Source: a virus
Virus record (IMG/VR): IMGVR_UViG_3300031885_000144
Coordinates: 1 to 20,894 of that record
Reading direction: 5' to 3' (one strand)
DNA length: 20,894 nt
The notes beneath the pieces were generated by a model, which saw only the letters and a list, made by a program, of their open reading frames with translations, had not been told where the DNA came from and searched no databases. Position 1 is the stretch's first letter; every line of letters starts with the position of its first letter. The translations under genes and the position numbers were made by a program. Below are positions 1 through 5,803 of this stretch, one piece after another.

Positions 1-492
1 TGTTCCTGTTAACCCTACTATCCGATAACTGTACTGATAAGTTTGCGCTATCATTCCATAGTGATTAATGATTCTTTGGAACATGGTATTTTGGTCATGT
101 GAATTAATATTGTGGGCTTCATCGACAACAATTAAATTAAATCTTATTTTACTAATGTCGCCATTGTCACGAATGTCACTAACCACTGATTGAGGGCTTC
201 CAAATATGATGTTTTTGCTTGTGTTCTTCTCGTTCAGGCCAGAGCAGTAAATACCACAAGTACCACCCTGGTCTTTGTAAGCTTGTGAGTTCTGTTGAAT
301 TAGTGTTGAGTTTAGGGTTAGGCATAAAGCTTTAAATCCTGCTTGCTCAATCCATAACAATACTTCAGCTATCATCAAAGATTTACCAGCACCGACTGAT
401 GCGGTCACTAGCAATGGATGCGTAGTGGCTTTTAACTTTTGTTTTAATGACTGCACAGCATTGGATTGATAGGGTCTAAGCGTTTTAATCAT
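1..492 (-). CDS. SF2 DEAD/DEAH-box helicase, N-terminal part (cut by window edge)
   Basis: Probable ATP-dependent DNA helicase or translocase for phage replication or recombination. The 164 visible residues hold a Q-motif-like LRPYQ near residue 5, Walker A (ASVGAGKS, 31-38), Walker B DEAH (VVDEAH, 122-127) and motif III-like GLTGT at 160-164. These are the first motifs of the RecA-like domain 1 of superfamily 2, and domain 2 lies beyond the left edge. The ATG overlaps the stop of the winged-helix gene by 4 bp (ATGA), so the two are probably translationally coupled. Stand-alone SF2 helicases of this kind are common beside phage Sak4/SSB genes. The superfamily call is firm; the exact role is inferred. 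Confidence 0.88.
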   Translation of the reverse strand, partial: MIKTLRPYQSNAVQSLKQKLKATTHPLLVTASVGAGKSLMIAEVLLWIEQAGFKALCLTLNSTLIQQNSQAYKDQGGTCGIYCSGLNEKNTSKNIIFGSPQSVVSDIRDNGDISKIRFNLIVVDEAHNINSHDQNTMFQRIINHYGMIAQTYQYSYRIVGLTGT

Positions 493-854
493 GTTGGATA
501 AGACGTAACAATAACTATACCATCTGTAATTGGCAAAGGATAAATCGCAGTAGGTTTATCAACTTTCTGATGTTTTTCCCATCCAGTCACAATCCAAAAT
601 TTTGAATCCGCAACCGAATATTCTTTCACTAGTTTATTGTGAATCAATGAATTCATCCATGTCTTGATATCATCAAGACTAAAGATATCGGATGGGAATA
701 TTTCAGCCTTTAATTGAATCAGTGAAACTGGGTGTACGCCATTATCATCACTAAAATTCCACAAGCCAATAAATAATAATCTTGCCATCACAGGCAATAA
801 CATAATTTGTTCACTTGTCCAAAATGATGGTTTTATCGTTCTTGCTCTTGCCAC
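489..854 (-). CDS. Phage replication winged-helix domain protein (short form)
   Basis: The 121-residue protein starts MARARTIKPSFW and continues ARLLFIGLWNFSDDNGVHP and LKAEIFP. This pattern is typical of the N-terminal winged-helix domain of phage replisome organisers (DnaT/gpO-like proteins). Those proteins usually exceed 200 residues because a C-terminal partner-binding domain follows, and here only the DNA-binding part exists. The start is GTG, preceded by GGGGAAG about 6 nt upstream, and the first 22 bp overlap the upstream small gene. It is coupled to the helicase by ATGA. It may recruit that helicase to DNA (inference). A second, larger initiator lies at 6710-7711, so the phage has two initiator-type domains. 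Confidence 0.7.
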   Translation of the reverse strand: MARARTIKPSFWTSEQIMLLPVMARLLFIGLWNFSDDNGVHPVSLIQLKAEIFPSDIFSLDDIKTWMNSLIHNKLVKEYSVADSKFWIVTGWEKHQKVDKPTAIYPLPITDGIVIVTSYPT

Positions 855-1000
855 TTAAGCTTCCCCTTTTCTTCTTCTGAAAGTAAGTCATTAATCACTG
901 ATATCAAAATATTGATTTTGTCCTCCATGATATCCATTCTTGCGTTCATGGCTTTTAAAATACGAACATTAAGAGCATGTAATTTTTCATCATGAGTCAT
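833..1000 (-). CDS. Small helical protein of unknown function (55 aa)
   Basis: I do not recognise this protein. The 55 residues begin MTHDEKLHALNVRI and end KWQEQER. It is charged and lacks Pro in its centre, with heptad-like hydrophobic spacing (I, M, I, I, L, I, V, I, L), so a single coiled-coil helix is likely. Its ATG overlaps the stop of the membrane protein upstream (ATGA), and its 3' end overlaps the winged-helix gene by 22 bp. This tight packing is the main evidence that it is a gene. Confidence 0.6.
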   Translation of the reverse strand: MTHDEKLHALNVRILKAMNARMDIMEDKINILISVINDLLSEEEKGKLKWQEQER

Positions 1001-1170
1001 TCCACATACCCCGCATTCAACTCACTTCTCAAAGCAATCAATTGCAACTGAATCGTATGAAACTTGCGGTCATAACAATATTTAATGTGCGCCAACGCAA
1101 CCCAGGACATGGCGATGGAGGCAATAAAACCCCCAACGCAGCCTGATAAGAAGATATCCATTTCACTCAT
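997..1170 (-). CDS. Small single-pass membrane protein (57 aa)
   Basis: Not a family I recognise. After MSEMD comes one hydrophobic segment (about residues 6-28, rich in Gly, Ala, Ile, Trp), then a basic stretch (KYCYDRK) and a polar helix. This predicts one membrane helix with a cytoplasmic C-terminal tail. It overlaps the 47-residue gene upstream by 8 bp and the 55-residue gene downstream by 4 bp. It could be a small membrane modulator; nothing visible shows a holin-type or spanin-type architecture. Confidence 0.6.
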   Translation of the reverse strand: MSEMDIFLSGCVGGFIASIAMSWVALAHIKYCYDRKFHTIQLQLIALRSELNAGYVE

Positions 1171-1306
1171 GAGTCACCAACAAATCACATAAATCACGGT
1201 AAAGATGCTCAATAACTTCTTCAATCTGATATACCAGCAACCCGGTTGATACAAGGTTGCTTTTGATTAATTGCTTTATCTGTTGTTCTAGTGGTGTTAT
1301 GTCCAT
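1163..1306 (-). CDS. Small helical protein of unknown function (47 aa)
   Basis: The 47 residues begin MDITPLEQQIKQLIKS and end VTHE. It is amphipathic and probably all-helical; the family is unknown to me. AAGGAA stands about 8 nt before the ATG, and the next gene starts inside its last codons. It is the first ordinary gene after the Gly-X repeat gene, whose stop lies 20 bp upstream. Position and ribosome binding site support it. Confidence 0.55.
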   Translation of the reverse strand: MDITPLEQQIKQLIKSNLVSTGLLVYQIEEVIEHLYRDLCDLLVTHE

Positions 1307-1326
1307 ATATATTCCTTGAAAATTTG

Positions 1327-1850
1327 TTAACCGTAACTGGAACTGGAACTGGAACTAGAGCCGTAACCGTAACCGTAACCGTCACCGGAACCGTCACCGG
1401 AACCGTAACCGGAACCCTCACCGTCACCGTCACCGTAACCGGAACTGGAGCCGTAACCGTAACCGTCACCGGAACTGGAACTGGAACCGGAACCGTCACC
1501 GTAACCGGAACCGTAACCGTAACCGTCCCCGTAACCGGAACCGGAACTGAAACCGTAACCGTAACCGGAACCGGAACTGAAACCGTAACCGTAACCGTCA
1601 CCGGAACTGGAACTGGAACTGGAACTGGAACTGGAACTGGAACCCTCACCGTCACCGTCACCGGAACCGTAACCGTAACCGGAACCGTAACCGTCACCGG
1701 AACCGTCACCGGAACCGTCACCGCAACCGTCACCGTCACCGCAACCCTCACCGTCACCGTCACCGTAACCCTCACCGTCACCGTCACCGTAACCCTCACC
1801 GTCACCGTGACCGGAGCTGGAACCGGAACCGTAACCGTGACCGGAGCTGT
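1327..1850. repeat. Degenerate hexamer tandem array 1
   Basis: About 87 hexamer units, written on the + strand as variants of AACCGT, AACCGG, CACCGT and AACTGG. Blocks such as CACCGT-CACCGT-AACCCT recur, which suggests growth by slippage and unequal exchange of multi-hexamer blocks. On the minus strand the units read GGTTAC, GGTTCC, GGTGAC and GGTGAG. The array coincides with the Gly-X coding part of the 180-residue gene. Confidence 0.95.
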
Positions 1851-1869
1851 CTATAACTACTGGGCCCAT
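1327..1869 (-). CDS. Gly-X dipeptide-repeat protein 1 (180 aa)
   Basis: After a short unique start (MGPVVIDSS) the protein is almost entirely Gly-X, where X is Tyr, Ser, Asp or Glu, with rare Cys, Phe and His. Serine runs occur where the Gly codon became AGT. I know of no enzymatic family like it. Composition predicts a disordered, flexible, weakly acidic and aromatic chain. The DNA is a hexamer array of mostly GGT-NNC, and several frames are open because the array lacks stops. I chose this frame because the ATG overlaps the DUF6948 stop by 13 bp, the TAA falls where the array ends, and the nearby second array gives the same Gly-X protein. No strong Shine-Dalgarno is visible, so coupling is likely. 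Confidence 0.68.
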   Translation of the reverse strand: MGPVVIDSSGHGYGSGSSSGHGDGEGYGDGDGEGYGDGDGEGCGDGDGCGDGSGDGSGDGYGSGYGYGSGDGDGEGSSSSSSSSSSSSSGDGYGYGFSSGSGYGYGFSSGSGYGDGYGYGSGYGDGSGSSSSSGDGYGYGSSSGYGDGDGEGSGYGSGDGSGDGYGYGYGSSSSSSSSYG

Positions 1870-2204
1870 ATTTTAACGTCCGCAATACTCTTTCTGGCTT
1901 TCTCAGTGGTATTGATTATTTCAATAACGTTGAAAAGTTCAACGCGGTCAACTTCCACGGGAAACTTGCATTCTTCTGGTTTTGCAACGCCATCAATTGC
2001 TAATTGCGATAAACTCGATGCACCACTCCAATACCATAGTCTTCGTGCATTTTTCATTACGATATAATCTTTATCCCTCGACAAAATCTCACCAGCAAAC
2101 ACACCTGCGCTATAGGTTCTAACAATTACATATTCAGATATAACTTCAGAAGTCATTGCTGATTTTTTTATGTAAATTTCGCCGTTTATTTCTATTTCGT
2201 TCAT
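1857..2204 (-). CDS. DUF6948 family phage protein
   Basis: 115 residues, MNEIEING to KIWAQ. The core (YVIVRTYSAGVFAGE, KNARRLWYWSGASSLSQLA, PEECKFP) matches my memory of a widespread small phage protein family, DUF6948, whose function is unknown. The family is almost always found in phage early regions. I use the ATG at 2204 rather than the open frame further upstream, which is translated repeat. AAGGA lies about 9 nt before this ATG, and the family begins here. It sits between the two Gly-X genes, whose arrays flank it. Confidence 0.78.
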   Translation of the reverse strand: MNEIEINGEIYIKKSAMTSEVISEYVIVRTYSAGVFAGEILSRDKDYIVMKNARRLWYWSGASSLSQLAIDGVAKPEECKFPVEVDRVELFNVIEIINTTEKARKSIADVKIWAQ

Positions 2205-2226
2205 TTTATTATCCTTGTTAATTTTT

Positions 2227-2490
2227 TTAGCCGGAGCCATCGTCAACGCCAGAGCCAGAGCCGCAGCCAGAGCCATGCCCAGAGCCATCACAATGGCCAG
2301 AGCCGGAGCCATTACCATAGCCATACCCAGGGCTATAGCCAGAGCCAGAGCCATCGCCATCGCCATGGCCAGAGCCATCACCACAGCCAGAGCCGGAGCC
2401 ATTACCGGAGCCATAGCAATCGCCATTACCATAGCCATTGCCAGAGCCATGGCCAGAGCCATAGCCATGTCCATCAGTAATTGCCGTCAT
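2227..2490 (-). CDS. Gly-X dipeptide-repeat protein 2 (87 aa)
   Basis: After MTAITD the chain is Gly-X to the stop, with X being Ser, His, Tyr, Asn, Asp or Cys. There are minor breaks (DCYG, YSPGYG, GHCDG, GVDDG). Codons follow GGC-NNT, unlike the GGT-NNC of the longer Gly-X gene, so the two arrays expanded separately while encoding the same kind of chain. The TAA directly ends the array. The ATG lies 13 bp after the SSB-like gene, with only a weak GAAG-type ribosome site. His and Cys enrichment could allow metal binding (inference). No known family. Confidence 0.66.
   Translation of the reverse strand: MTAITDGHGYGSGHGSGNGYGNGDCYGSGNGSGSGCGDGSGHGDGDGSGSGYSPGYGYGNGSGSGHCDGSGHGSGCGSGSGVDDGSG
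2230..2475. repeat. Degenerate hexamer tandem array 2
   Basis: About 40 hexamer units, on the + strand mainly AGAGCC, ATAGCC, ATGGCC and ATCGCC (minus strand GGCTCT, GGCTAT, GGCCAT, GGCGAT). It is purer in its first codon (GGC) than array 1. It encodes the 87-residue Gly-X protein. Confidence 0.93.
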
Positions 2491-2503
2491 AAATTATTCA
2501 CTT

Positions 2504-3064
2504 CTAAAATGGAATCCCAGAATCATCAAAAGGCAATCCAGTAACGCTATCAATCTTAGAAGCGCCAACCTTAATTGGCACGCTTGTCACGACCATTGGT
2601 GTTCCGACTACCGTTTCAAAACCACTTATGGGATGAACTTCTGAAACATAATTTCCTTGGCTAAACGAGCCATCGGCTTGGGACATACTCCACTCGCTGA
2701 TTTTGATTCCCAAAACCTTACCTTTCATGGGCATTAAGTCTGAAGTGCTTGGAGCATCCCCATGCGTGGGTTTGTGTTGCGTGAGATCGTAAATTCTTTT
2801 AAGCATATTAAGCGCGCGATCGGCCGTCTCTTTTTTCGGCTCAAAACATTTGATTTTCTGAAACACTACGCGACCTTTAAAATCCCCCTCAACAATCTGC
2901 CAAGAAATTTTGTACCAACTGCCTTTGTCAGTTTGATCAAGAATAAAATCCTTAATTATTGCGGGTGCTTGCGTTCCATCGGGTATTTGAGCAAAAGAAC
3001 CAACATGGGAAGACTCAGCATCTCCTTTAGGGGTGGAACCATCTGATAATGACCAAAAAGACAT
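2504..3064 (-). CDS. SSB-like single-stranded DNA-binding protein
   Basis: 186 residues ending in DDSGIPF. This acidic tip with a terminal Pro-Phe is the hallmark of bacterial and phage SSB proteins, where it recruits replication and repair partners. The body (about residues 20-150) looks beta-rich with an OB-like pattern, including FKGRVVFQKIKCFEP and GKVLGIKISEW. It resembles phage DUF669-type proteins encoded beside Sak4 annealing proteins. AAAGGAG lies 8-9 nt before the ATG, inside the 3' end of the Sak4 gene, and the two genes abut. The likely role is to coat ssDNA for annealing and replication. The family assignment within SSB-like groups is less sure than the role. Confidence 0.75.
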   Translation of the reverse strand: MSFWSLSDGSTPKGDAESSHVGSFAQIPDGTQAPAIIKDFILDQTDKGSWYKISWQIVEGDFKGRVVFQKIKCFEPKKETADRALNMLKRIYDLTQHKPTHGDAPSTSDLMPMKGKVLGIKISEWSMSQADGSFSQGNYVSEVHPISGFETVVGTPMVVTSVPIKVGASKIDSVTGLPFDDSGIPF

Positions 3065-3832
3065 TTATAACTCCTTTGATTGATAAAACGGGATGTATTT
3101 AGCAACGTCTTCAAAAGACATCGGGACTTCATTCGGCATATTAAATCTGTTCTTACTTACATGACTATCGTTAACGCCGGTAACAATGATTCTGTCATTT
3201 GTGGATTTAATCAACGTGCGCCCTGATTCAGTCTCAGAACTAAAGCTTTTTAACCGACAAAACCCAACCATGTCAACGTCGTCAATGTAAACCGAACGAC
3301 ACTTTTCACTGTTCATAATGATAGTGTGGATGTCATAGTCTTCAGCGTCCGGAGCCTTTATTTTAGTAGTGGTCAAGTGCGATACATAAACCACACCCAC
3401 ACCAAGCTCCTGGAATCCATCCATTAGCGCCTTAAATCCACGATGAATAGCTTCAGCCCTCAAAGTGCCAGCACCATAGCCGCCACAAGCGGAATTTAAC
3501 GTGGCAGGTTTACCGCTCTTGGCGGCTGGTTCGTCAGCAAGGATATGATTAACCACAAGCGTATCAAGCTTAGATAAGCTATCAATCACAATCGTTTTAT
3601 AAGGAAGTTCCACCCCAAGCTGAAACAGCGCCTGTGCATTTTTCCATACTTCTTTAAAACTCGTAGAAACGGGCAATGCTTCAATGCCCGATAACCCAAT
3701 CTCCTCGGTCAACAAAAACAAAGGGCTTGGAAACTGTGAAGCAAGCGTGCTTTTCCCAATACCCGGGCGACCATACAAAGTAATTCTTGGCGCTCTCACG
3801 CCAGTTTTAATGATGCTTTCGAGTATGCTCAT
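3065..3832 (-). CDS. Sak4-type RecA-like single-strand annealing ATPase (AAA_24)
   Basis: 255 residues. Walker A is GRPGIGKST (21-29) and Walker B is TIVID with Asp84; a conserved VVYVSHL follows near residue 147. This matches the AAA_24 / Sak4 family of RecA-core proteins that anneal homologous single strands in phage recombination. The immediate neighbours are an SSB-like protein downstream and a DUF7173-like protein upstream, which is a common grouping. Its ATG overlaps the upstream stop by 4 bp. Cytoplasmic; it probably works with the SSB-like protein in strand annealing. Confidence 0.85.
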   Translation of the reverse strand: MSILESIIKTGVRAPRITLYGRPGIGKSTLASQFPSPLFLLTEEIGLSGIEALPVSTSFKEVWKNAQALFQLGVELPYKTIVIDSLSKLDTLVVNHILADEPAAKSGKPATLNSACGGYGAGTLRAEAIHRGFKALMDGFQELGVGVVYVSHLTTTKIKAPDAEDYDIHTIIMNSEKCRSVYIDDVDMVGFCRLKSFSSETESGRTLIKSTNDRIIVTGVNDSHVSKNRFNMPNEVPMSFEDVAKYIPFYQSKEL

Positions 3833-4248
3833 GACGCAGCTCCTATAACCACAGACAATTTCGCAGGCTTGGCTACAATAATCGAGTCAAGAATCTTTTT
3901 ATCCTGCGCGCTGCCATATAAATACGCCTCACGAATGATTTTTTTGTTAAGTTCATATTTTTGCACTACCGATACAGGGTTGAAACAAGCAGGCAATCGC
4001 TTACCTACAACTTCAAATTCTTCTTTGTTCAAACTGTAATTAACACCAGTCTTACAAGTAACCTTGTACCGCTCAAACAAATACGTTTGTTGACCTTCTT
4101 TATCATGCCCTATCAACTCACACACCTGTTTTTCGAGCGCCTCTTTAATGCGAAGTAGTTCCGCAACCTGAAACCCAATCAATTCCAAGGCCTTAACCTT
4201 GTCAACTATGCAATCCTGCCGTACTTGTTCAGCATCTATATCAAACAT
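3829..4248 (-). CDS. DUF7173-like phage recombination-operon protein
   Basis: 139 residues. An N-terminal helical part with a coiled-coil look (LLRIKEALEKQVCELIG, about 31-47) is followed by a beta-strand region (YKVTCKTGVNYSLNKEEFE) and a C-terminal KPAKLSVV motif. The pattern matches small proteins that usually precede Sak4/SSB genes, annotated as DUF7173. Function is unknown; a recombination accessory role is inferred from position. It is the first gene of the leftward early operon, with AGGAGA 5 nt from the ATG. Confidence 0.6.
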   Translation of the reverse strand: MFDIDAEQVRQDCIVDKVKALELIGFQVAELLRIKEALEKQVCELIGHDKEGQQTYLFERYKVTCKTGVNYSLNKEEFEVVGKRLPACFNPVSVVQKYELNKKIIREAYLYGSAQDKKILDSIIVAKPAKLSVVIGAAS

Positions 4249-4263
4249 TTCATTCTCCTATCG

Positions 4264-4277
4264 CATCAAAATTGATG
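4264..4277. promoter_or_regulatory. Inverted repeat in the leftward leader
   Basis: CATCAA-AA-TTGATG is a perfect 6-bp inverted repeat just upstream of the ribosome site of the first leftward gene. It could be an operator half of the control region or a small leader hairpin; the sequence does not decide. Confidence 0.4.
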
Positions 4278-4284
4278 AGGCTTT

Positions 4285-4313
4285 AGTTTGGTTCAAATGA
4301 TTGACAATGTCAA
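4285..4313 (-). promoter_or_regulatory. Putative leftward early promoter
   Basis: On the minus strand TTGACA (4313-4308) is a perfect -35. Seventeen bp further lies CAAACT (4290-4285), a weak -10 matching three of six consensus positions. It would drive the recombination operon. The -35 shares the palindrome with the rightward promoter. Confidence 0.4.
4301..4313. promoter_or_regulatory. Palindromic operator TTGACA-A-TGTCAA
   Basis: A perfect 6-bp inverted repeat around one base. Each arm is itself a consensus -35 hexamer for one direction, so a repressor bound here would cover both early promoters. The Cro-like gene begins about 60 bp away and is the obvious candidate ligand (inference). 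Confidence 0.6.
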
Positions 4314-4329
4314 GCTTTCATCGTAAAAT
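4301..4329 (+). promoter_or_regulatory. Rightward early sigma70 promoter
   Basis: TTGACA (4301-4306), a 17-bp spacer and TAAAAT (4324-4329): a near-consensus sigma70 promoter. It reads into the leader peptide and the Cro-like gene. The -35 lies within the palindromic operator, which suggests autoregulation by Cro. Confidence 0.75.
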
Positions 4330-4354
4330 ATTTTCACCAATTAAGGAGAGGTAA

Positions 4355-4378
4355 ATGAGATATGAAGGTGATTTATGA
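4355..4378 (+). CDS. Leader mini-ORF MRYEGDL
   Basis: A seven-codon ORF with the best ribosome site of the region (AAGGAGAGG, 4343-4351). Its TGA overlaps the ATG of the Cro-like gene (ATGA), and its codons also supply the AAGGTG ribosome site of that gene. Coupled translation of Cro is the likely purpose; the peptide itself need not have a function. Confidence 0.5.
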   Translation: MRYEGDL

Positions 4379-4569
4379 AGTTAGATGATGTGCTTGCTTA
4401 CTATGGAAATTCGTACCAATTTAGGAAGCAGACTAAAATGTCGATAAACAATATTAGAAATTGGCGTCTTTTAGGCTACATACCACCATCAAGTCAAATG
4501 AAGCTAGAAAGGTTAACGGAAGGTGCTTTAAAGGCCTGCTTCGAAGATGCGGTGCGCAATGACCTATGA
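4375..4569 (+). CDS. Cro-like transcriptional repressor
   Basis: 64 residues. The start MKLDDVLAYYGNSYQF, then a helix-turn-helix (about 15-37, INNIRNW as recognition helix) and IPPSSQMKLERLTEG follow the plan of lambdoid Cro proteins. It should bind DNA as a dimer and repress early promoters. It is the first full gene after the rightward promoter, which carries a palindromic operator. No CI-type repressor is present at the usual divergent position, where a DUF7173-like gene starts instead. The ATG at 4375 has GAAGGTG 5 nt upstream. The family call is good; its operator is inferred. Confidence 0.8.
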   Translation: MKLDDVLAYYGNSYQFRKQTKMSINNIRNWRLLGYIPPSSQMKLERLTEGALKACFEDAVRNDL

Positions 4570-4750
4570 AGATGAGAGGGAGGAGTTTAGGCTGTGGCAA
4601 TCCATAAGGAAAAACCAAAGCCCATTGGAGCAATCATTTGAAAGGCTAGAGAGGATTATAGAAAATCCTTTCACCCGTGGTTATGATTCTGCTTTTCGTT
4701 TGATGGCTCAGTGTTTAATCGAATTAAAGCGCGAGGTAGAGCGAAAATGA
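4559..4750 (+). CDS. Small charged helical protein (63 aa)
   Basis: I do not recognise it. It starts MTYEDEREEFRLW and ends LIELKREVERK; it is highly charged and predicted helical. The ATG at 4559 overlaps the end of the Cro-like gene. A second in-frame ATG at 4547 would add four residues, and neither has a strong ribosome site. Its stop overlaps the start of the next small membrane protein. Confidence 0.5.
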   Translation: MTYEDEREEFRLWQSIRKNQSPLEQSFERLERIIENPFTRGYDSAFRLMAQCLIELKREVERK

Positions 4751-4869
4751 TGGATAATTTTATGGCCTGGTTTATTAGGTTTGTGCTAGTGGGGTCGTTG
4801 CTTGCGGCTACTTGTTGGCCGTTTGTGATGGTTTTTGTGATTTTACATTTTGTTTGCAAATGGTGGTAA
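4747..4869 (+). CDS. Tiny hydrophobic membrane protein (40 aa)
   Basis: The chain is almost wholly hydrophobic from residue 4 to 37, with Arg11 and Pro25 interrupting, and ends CKWW. It can form one long or two short membrane helices. It starts with ATGATG overlapping the previous stop. The short length and lack of soluble parts leave the function open; it is not a convincing holin because no lysis genes are nearby. Confidence 0.5.
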   Translation: MMDNFMAWFIRFVLVGSLLAATCWPFVMVFVILHFVCKWW

Positions 4870-4872
4870 GAA

Positions 4873-5016
4873 ATGAAGAAAGCAAAAAAAATACAGAAAG
4901 AACATGATGCATTGATTCGCCATGAACTTATGATGTTTGGTGCGCCTGTTTCTCACCCTGTGGTGAAGGAGCCAAAAGAGGTTACAAAGGATGTGGATAA
5001 AGGGGCTAAGCCGTGA
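4873..5016 (+). CDS. Small basic protein (47 aa)
   Basis: It starts MKKAKKIQKEHDALIRHEL and ends VDKGAKP. It is Lys-rich at both ends and unrecognised. It begins 3 bp after the membrane protein, and its stop overlaps the GTG start of the next gene by 4 bp. Support comes from packing and the absence of alternative frames here. Confidence 0.45.
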   Translation: MKKAKKIQKEHDALIRHELMMFGAPVSHPVVKEPKEVTKDVDKGAKP

Positions 5017-5174
5017 TTGATTCCGAAAAGCTTATCGCCTGGCTAAAGAGAGAGCGTGGTGAAATGCTTATTCTTCATGAAGCGATGGGGTGGGAATCTG
5101 CGTATGGGGCGGCTAGTATGCTTGGTGTGGTGATAGCTTATGTTGAATTGGAGGTAACGAAGAATGAGCCTTGA
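5013..5174 (+). CDS. Small hypothetical protein (53 aa)
   Basis: A GTG start overlaps the preceding TGA, with AAAGGGG about 7 nt upstream. The chain (MIDSEKLIAWLKRERGEML to VTKNEP) looks helical with an Ala/Gly-rich centre. It resembles short early-phage ORFs with an AYGAASMLGVV-like centre, but I cannot name a family. Its end overlaps the next start by 11 bp. Confidence 0.5.
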   Translation: MIDSEKLIAWLKRERGEMLILHEAMGWESAYGAASMLGVVIAYVELEVTKNEP

Positions 5175-5502
5175 TGTTTGGTTAGAGCACCCACGTTGCA
5201 CGGCGTGTGAGCGGACAGGTGAGCCTGTATTAGAGTACAGCTCAACGTATAACGTTTCAAAAATGTGGTACGTGCTATTCCCGAAACACACTAGTTTTTG
5301 CCCAATTGATAGTTGCTTAGCAAAAGACGTAATACCTATGATGCAAGAAGGTGTCCAGCTTGCAGTCGCTAATCGCAAGGAACTGGAAGCGATGAACCCT
5401 GTTAATGGCTGGGGTAGCTATGAAACTTTTCTAAAGTTCCTTAGAAACATTCTTGCAGCGTCACAAGACCACCCTGATTTAATTTGGAGGACAGACCGAT
5501 GA
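5164..5502 (+). CDS. Conserved phage protein with Cys pairs (112 aa)
   Basis: The start MSLDVWLEHPRCTAC, a middle YSSTYNVSKMW, and the end NPVNGWGSYETFLKFL follow a pattern seen in many phage early proteins of unknown function. In those proteins a CxxC N-terminus, an N-x-T-x-N-like motif and a NGWGxYE motif recur. Cys12/Cys15 and Cys46/Cys51 could bind zinc (inference). No enzymatic signature is evident. GGAGGTAACGA precedes the ATG. Confidence 0.65.
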   Translation: MSLDVWLEHPRCTACERTGEPVLEYSSTYNVSKMWYVLFPKHTSFCPIDSCLAKDVIPMMQEGVQLAVANRKELEAMNPVNGWGSYETFLKFLRNILAASQDHPDLIWRTDR

Positions 5503-5723
5503 TAGATGAAAAAGAAGCGAAAGAAATGTTGCTGGATAATGCTAAAAAGCAACTACAGGAAATCCGGCAAGCCACGGTAGATATGCGCGAAGCACTGAAA
5601 ACAAAGGATGAGGAACAGATTAAATTTGTGATTGCGACTGTGCGCCTGGTTCATGAGTTTTTGTTTATGGAAGCGCCACAGACGGCGGCTAAAGCTGTGT
5701 TGCAGAAGAAGTATGAGCATTAA
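5499..5723 (+). CDS. Small helical protein (74 aa)
   Basis: Starts MIDEKEAKEMLLDNAKK; Glu/Lys-rich helices with a hydrophobic segment (VRLVHEFLFMEAP, about 52-64). The family is unknown to me. I take the ATG at 5499 because TGGAGG stands 8 nt before it and it overlaps the previous stop (ATGA); the longer frame starting at 5484 lacks such a site. It ends the first compact gene run, and 125 bp of leader follow. Confidence 0.6.
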   Translation: MIDEKEAKEMLLDNAKKQLQEIRQATVDMREALKTKDEEQIKFVIATVRLVHEFLFMEAPQTAAKAVLQKKYEH

Positions 5724-5740
5724 CAAATTGTATTAATGAC

Positions 5741-5769
5741 TAGAAAATCGATCAAGATTTAGATAAGAT
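5741..5769 (+). promoter_or_regulatory. Possible promoter before the leader hairpin
   Basis: TAGAAA (5741-5746), a 17-bp spacer and TAAGAT (5764-5769) each match the sigma70 consensus at four of six positions. A start near 5776 would fall in the strong hairpin beginning at 5772. This is weak evidence on its own. Confidence 0.25.
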
Positions 5770-5771
5770 GA

Positions 5772-5803
5772 CGGCTGGCAGGTATGTCTGTACCTTCCAG
5801 CCG
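5772..5803 (+). promoter_or_regulatory. Strong leader hairpin
   Basis: CGGCTGGCAGGTA, a 6-nt TGTCTG loop and TACCTTCCAGCCG form a 13-bp stem with one C/A mismatch. No T-tract follows, so it is not an intrinsic terminator. It lies 46 bp before the AAGAGGT-ATG of the next gene and may be a 5' stabiliser, a processing site or a protein-binding leader. Confidence 0.65.

Noticed and set aside
1221-1805. Val-Thr/Val-Pro repeat protein in another minus-strand frame
   Set aside because: This frame only reads array 1 out of phase, runs beyond the array into neighbouring genes, and has no matching frame in array 2.
1291-2067. Plus-strand Thr-Gly/Thr-Val repeat protein
   Set aside because: It lies antisense to a packed leftward operon including the DUF6948 gene; it is open only because the hexamer repeat contains no stops.
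1327-2475. CRISPR array or telomere-like repeat
   Set aside because: The unit is a 6-bp coding hexamer with no spacers, no cas genes and no terminal position.
2215-2544. Plus-strand Ala-Arg repeat ORF
   Set aside because: Antisense shadow of the second Gly-X gene and the SSB gene end.
4747-4869. Holin
   Set aside because: Too short, no charged C-terminal tail of holin type, and no endolysin or spanin genes nearby.
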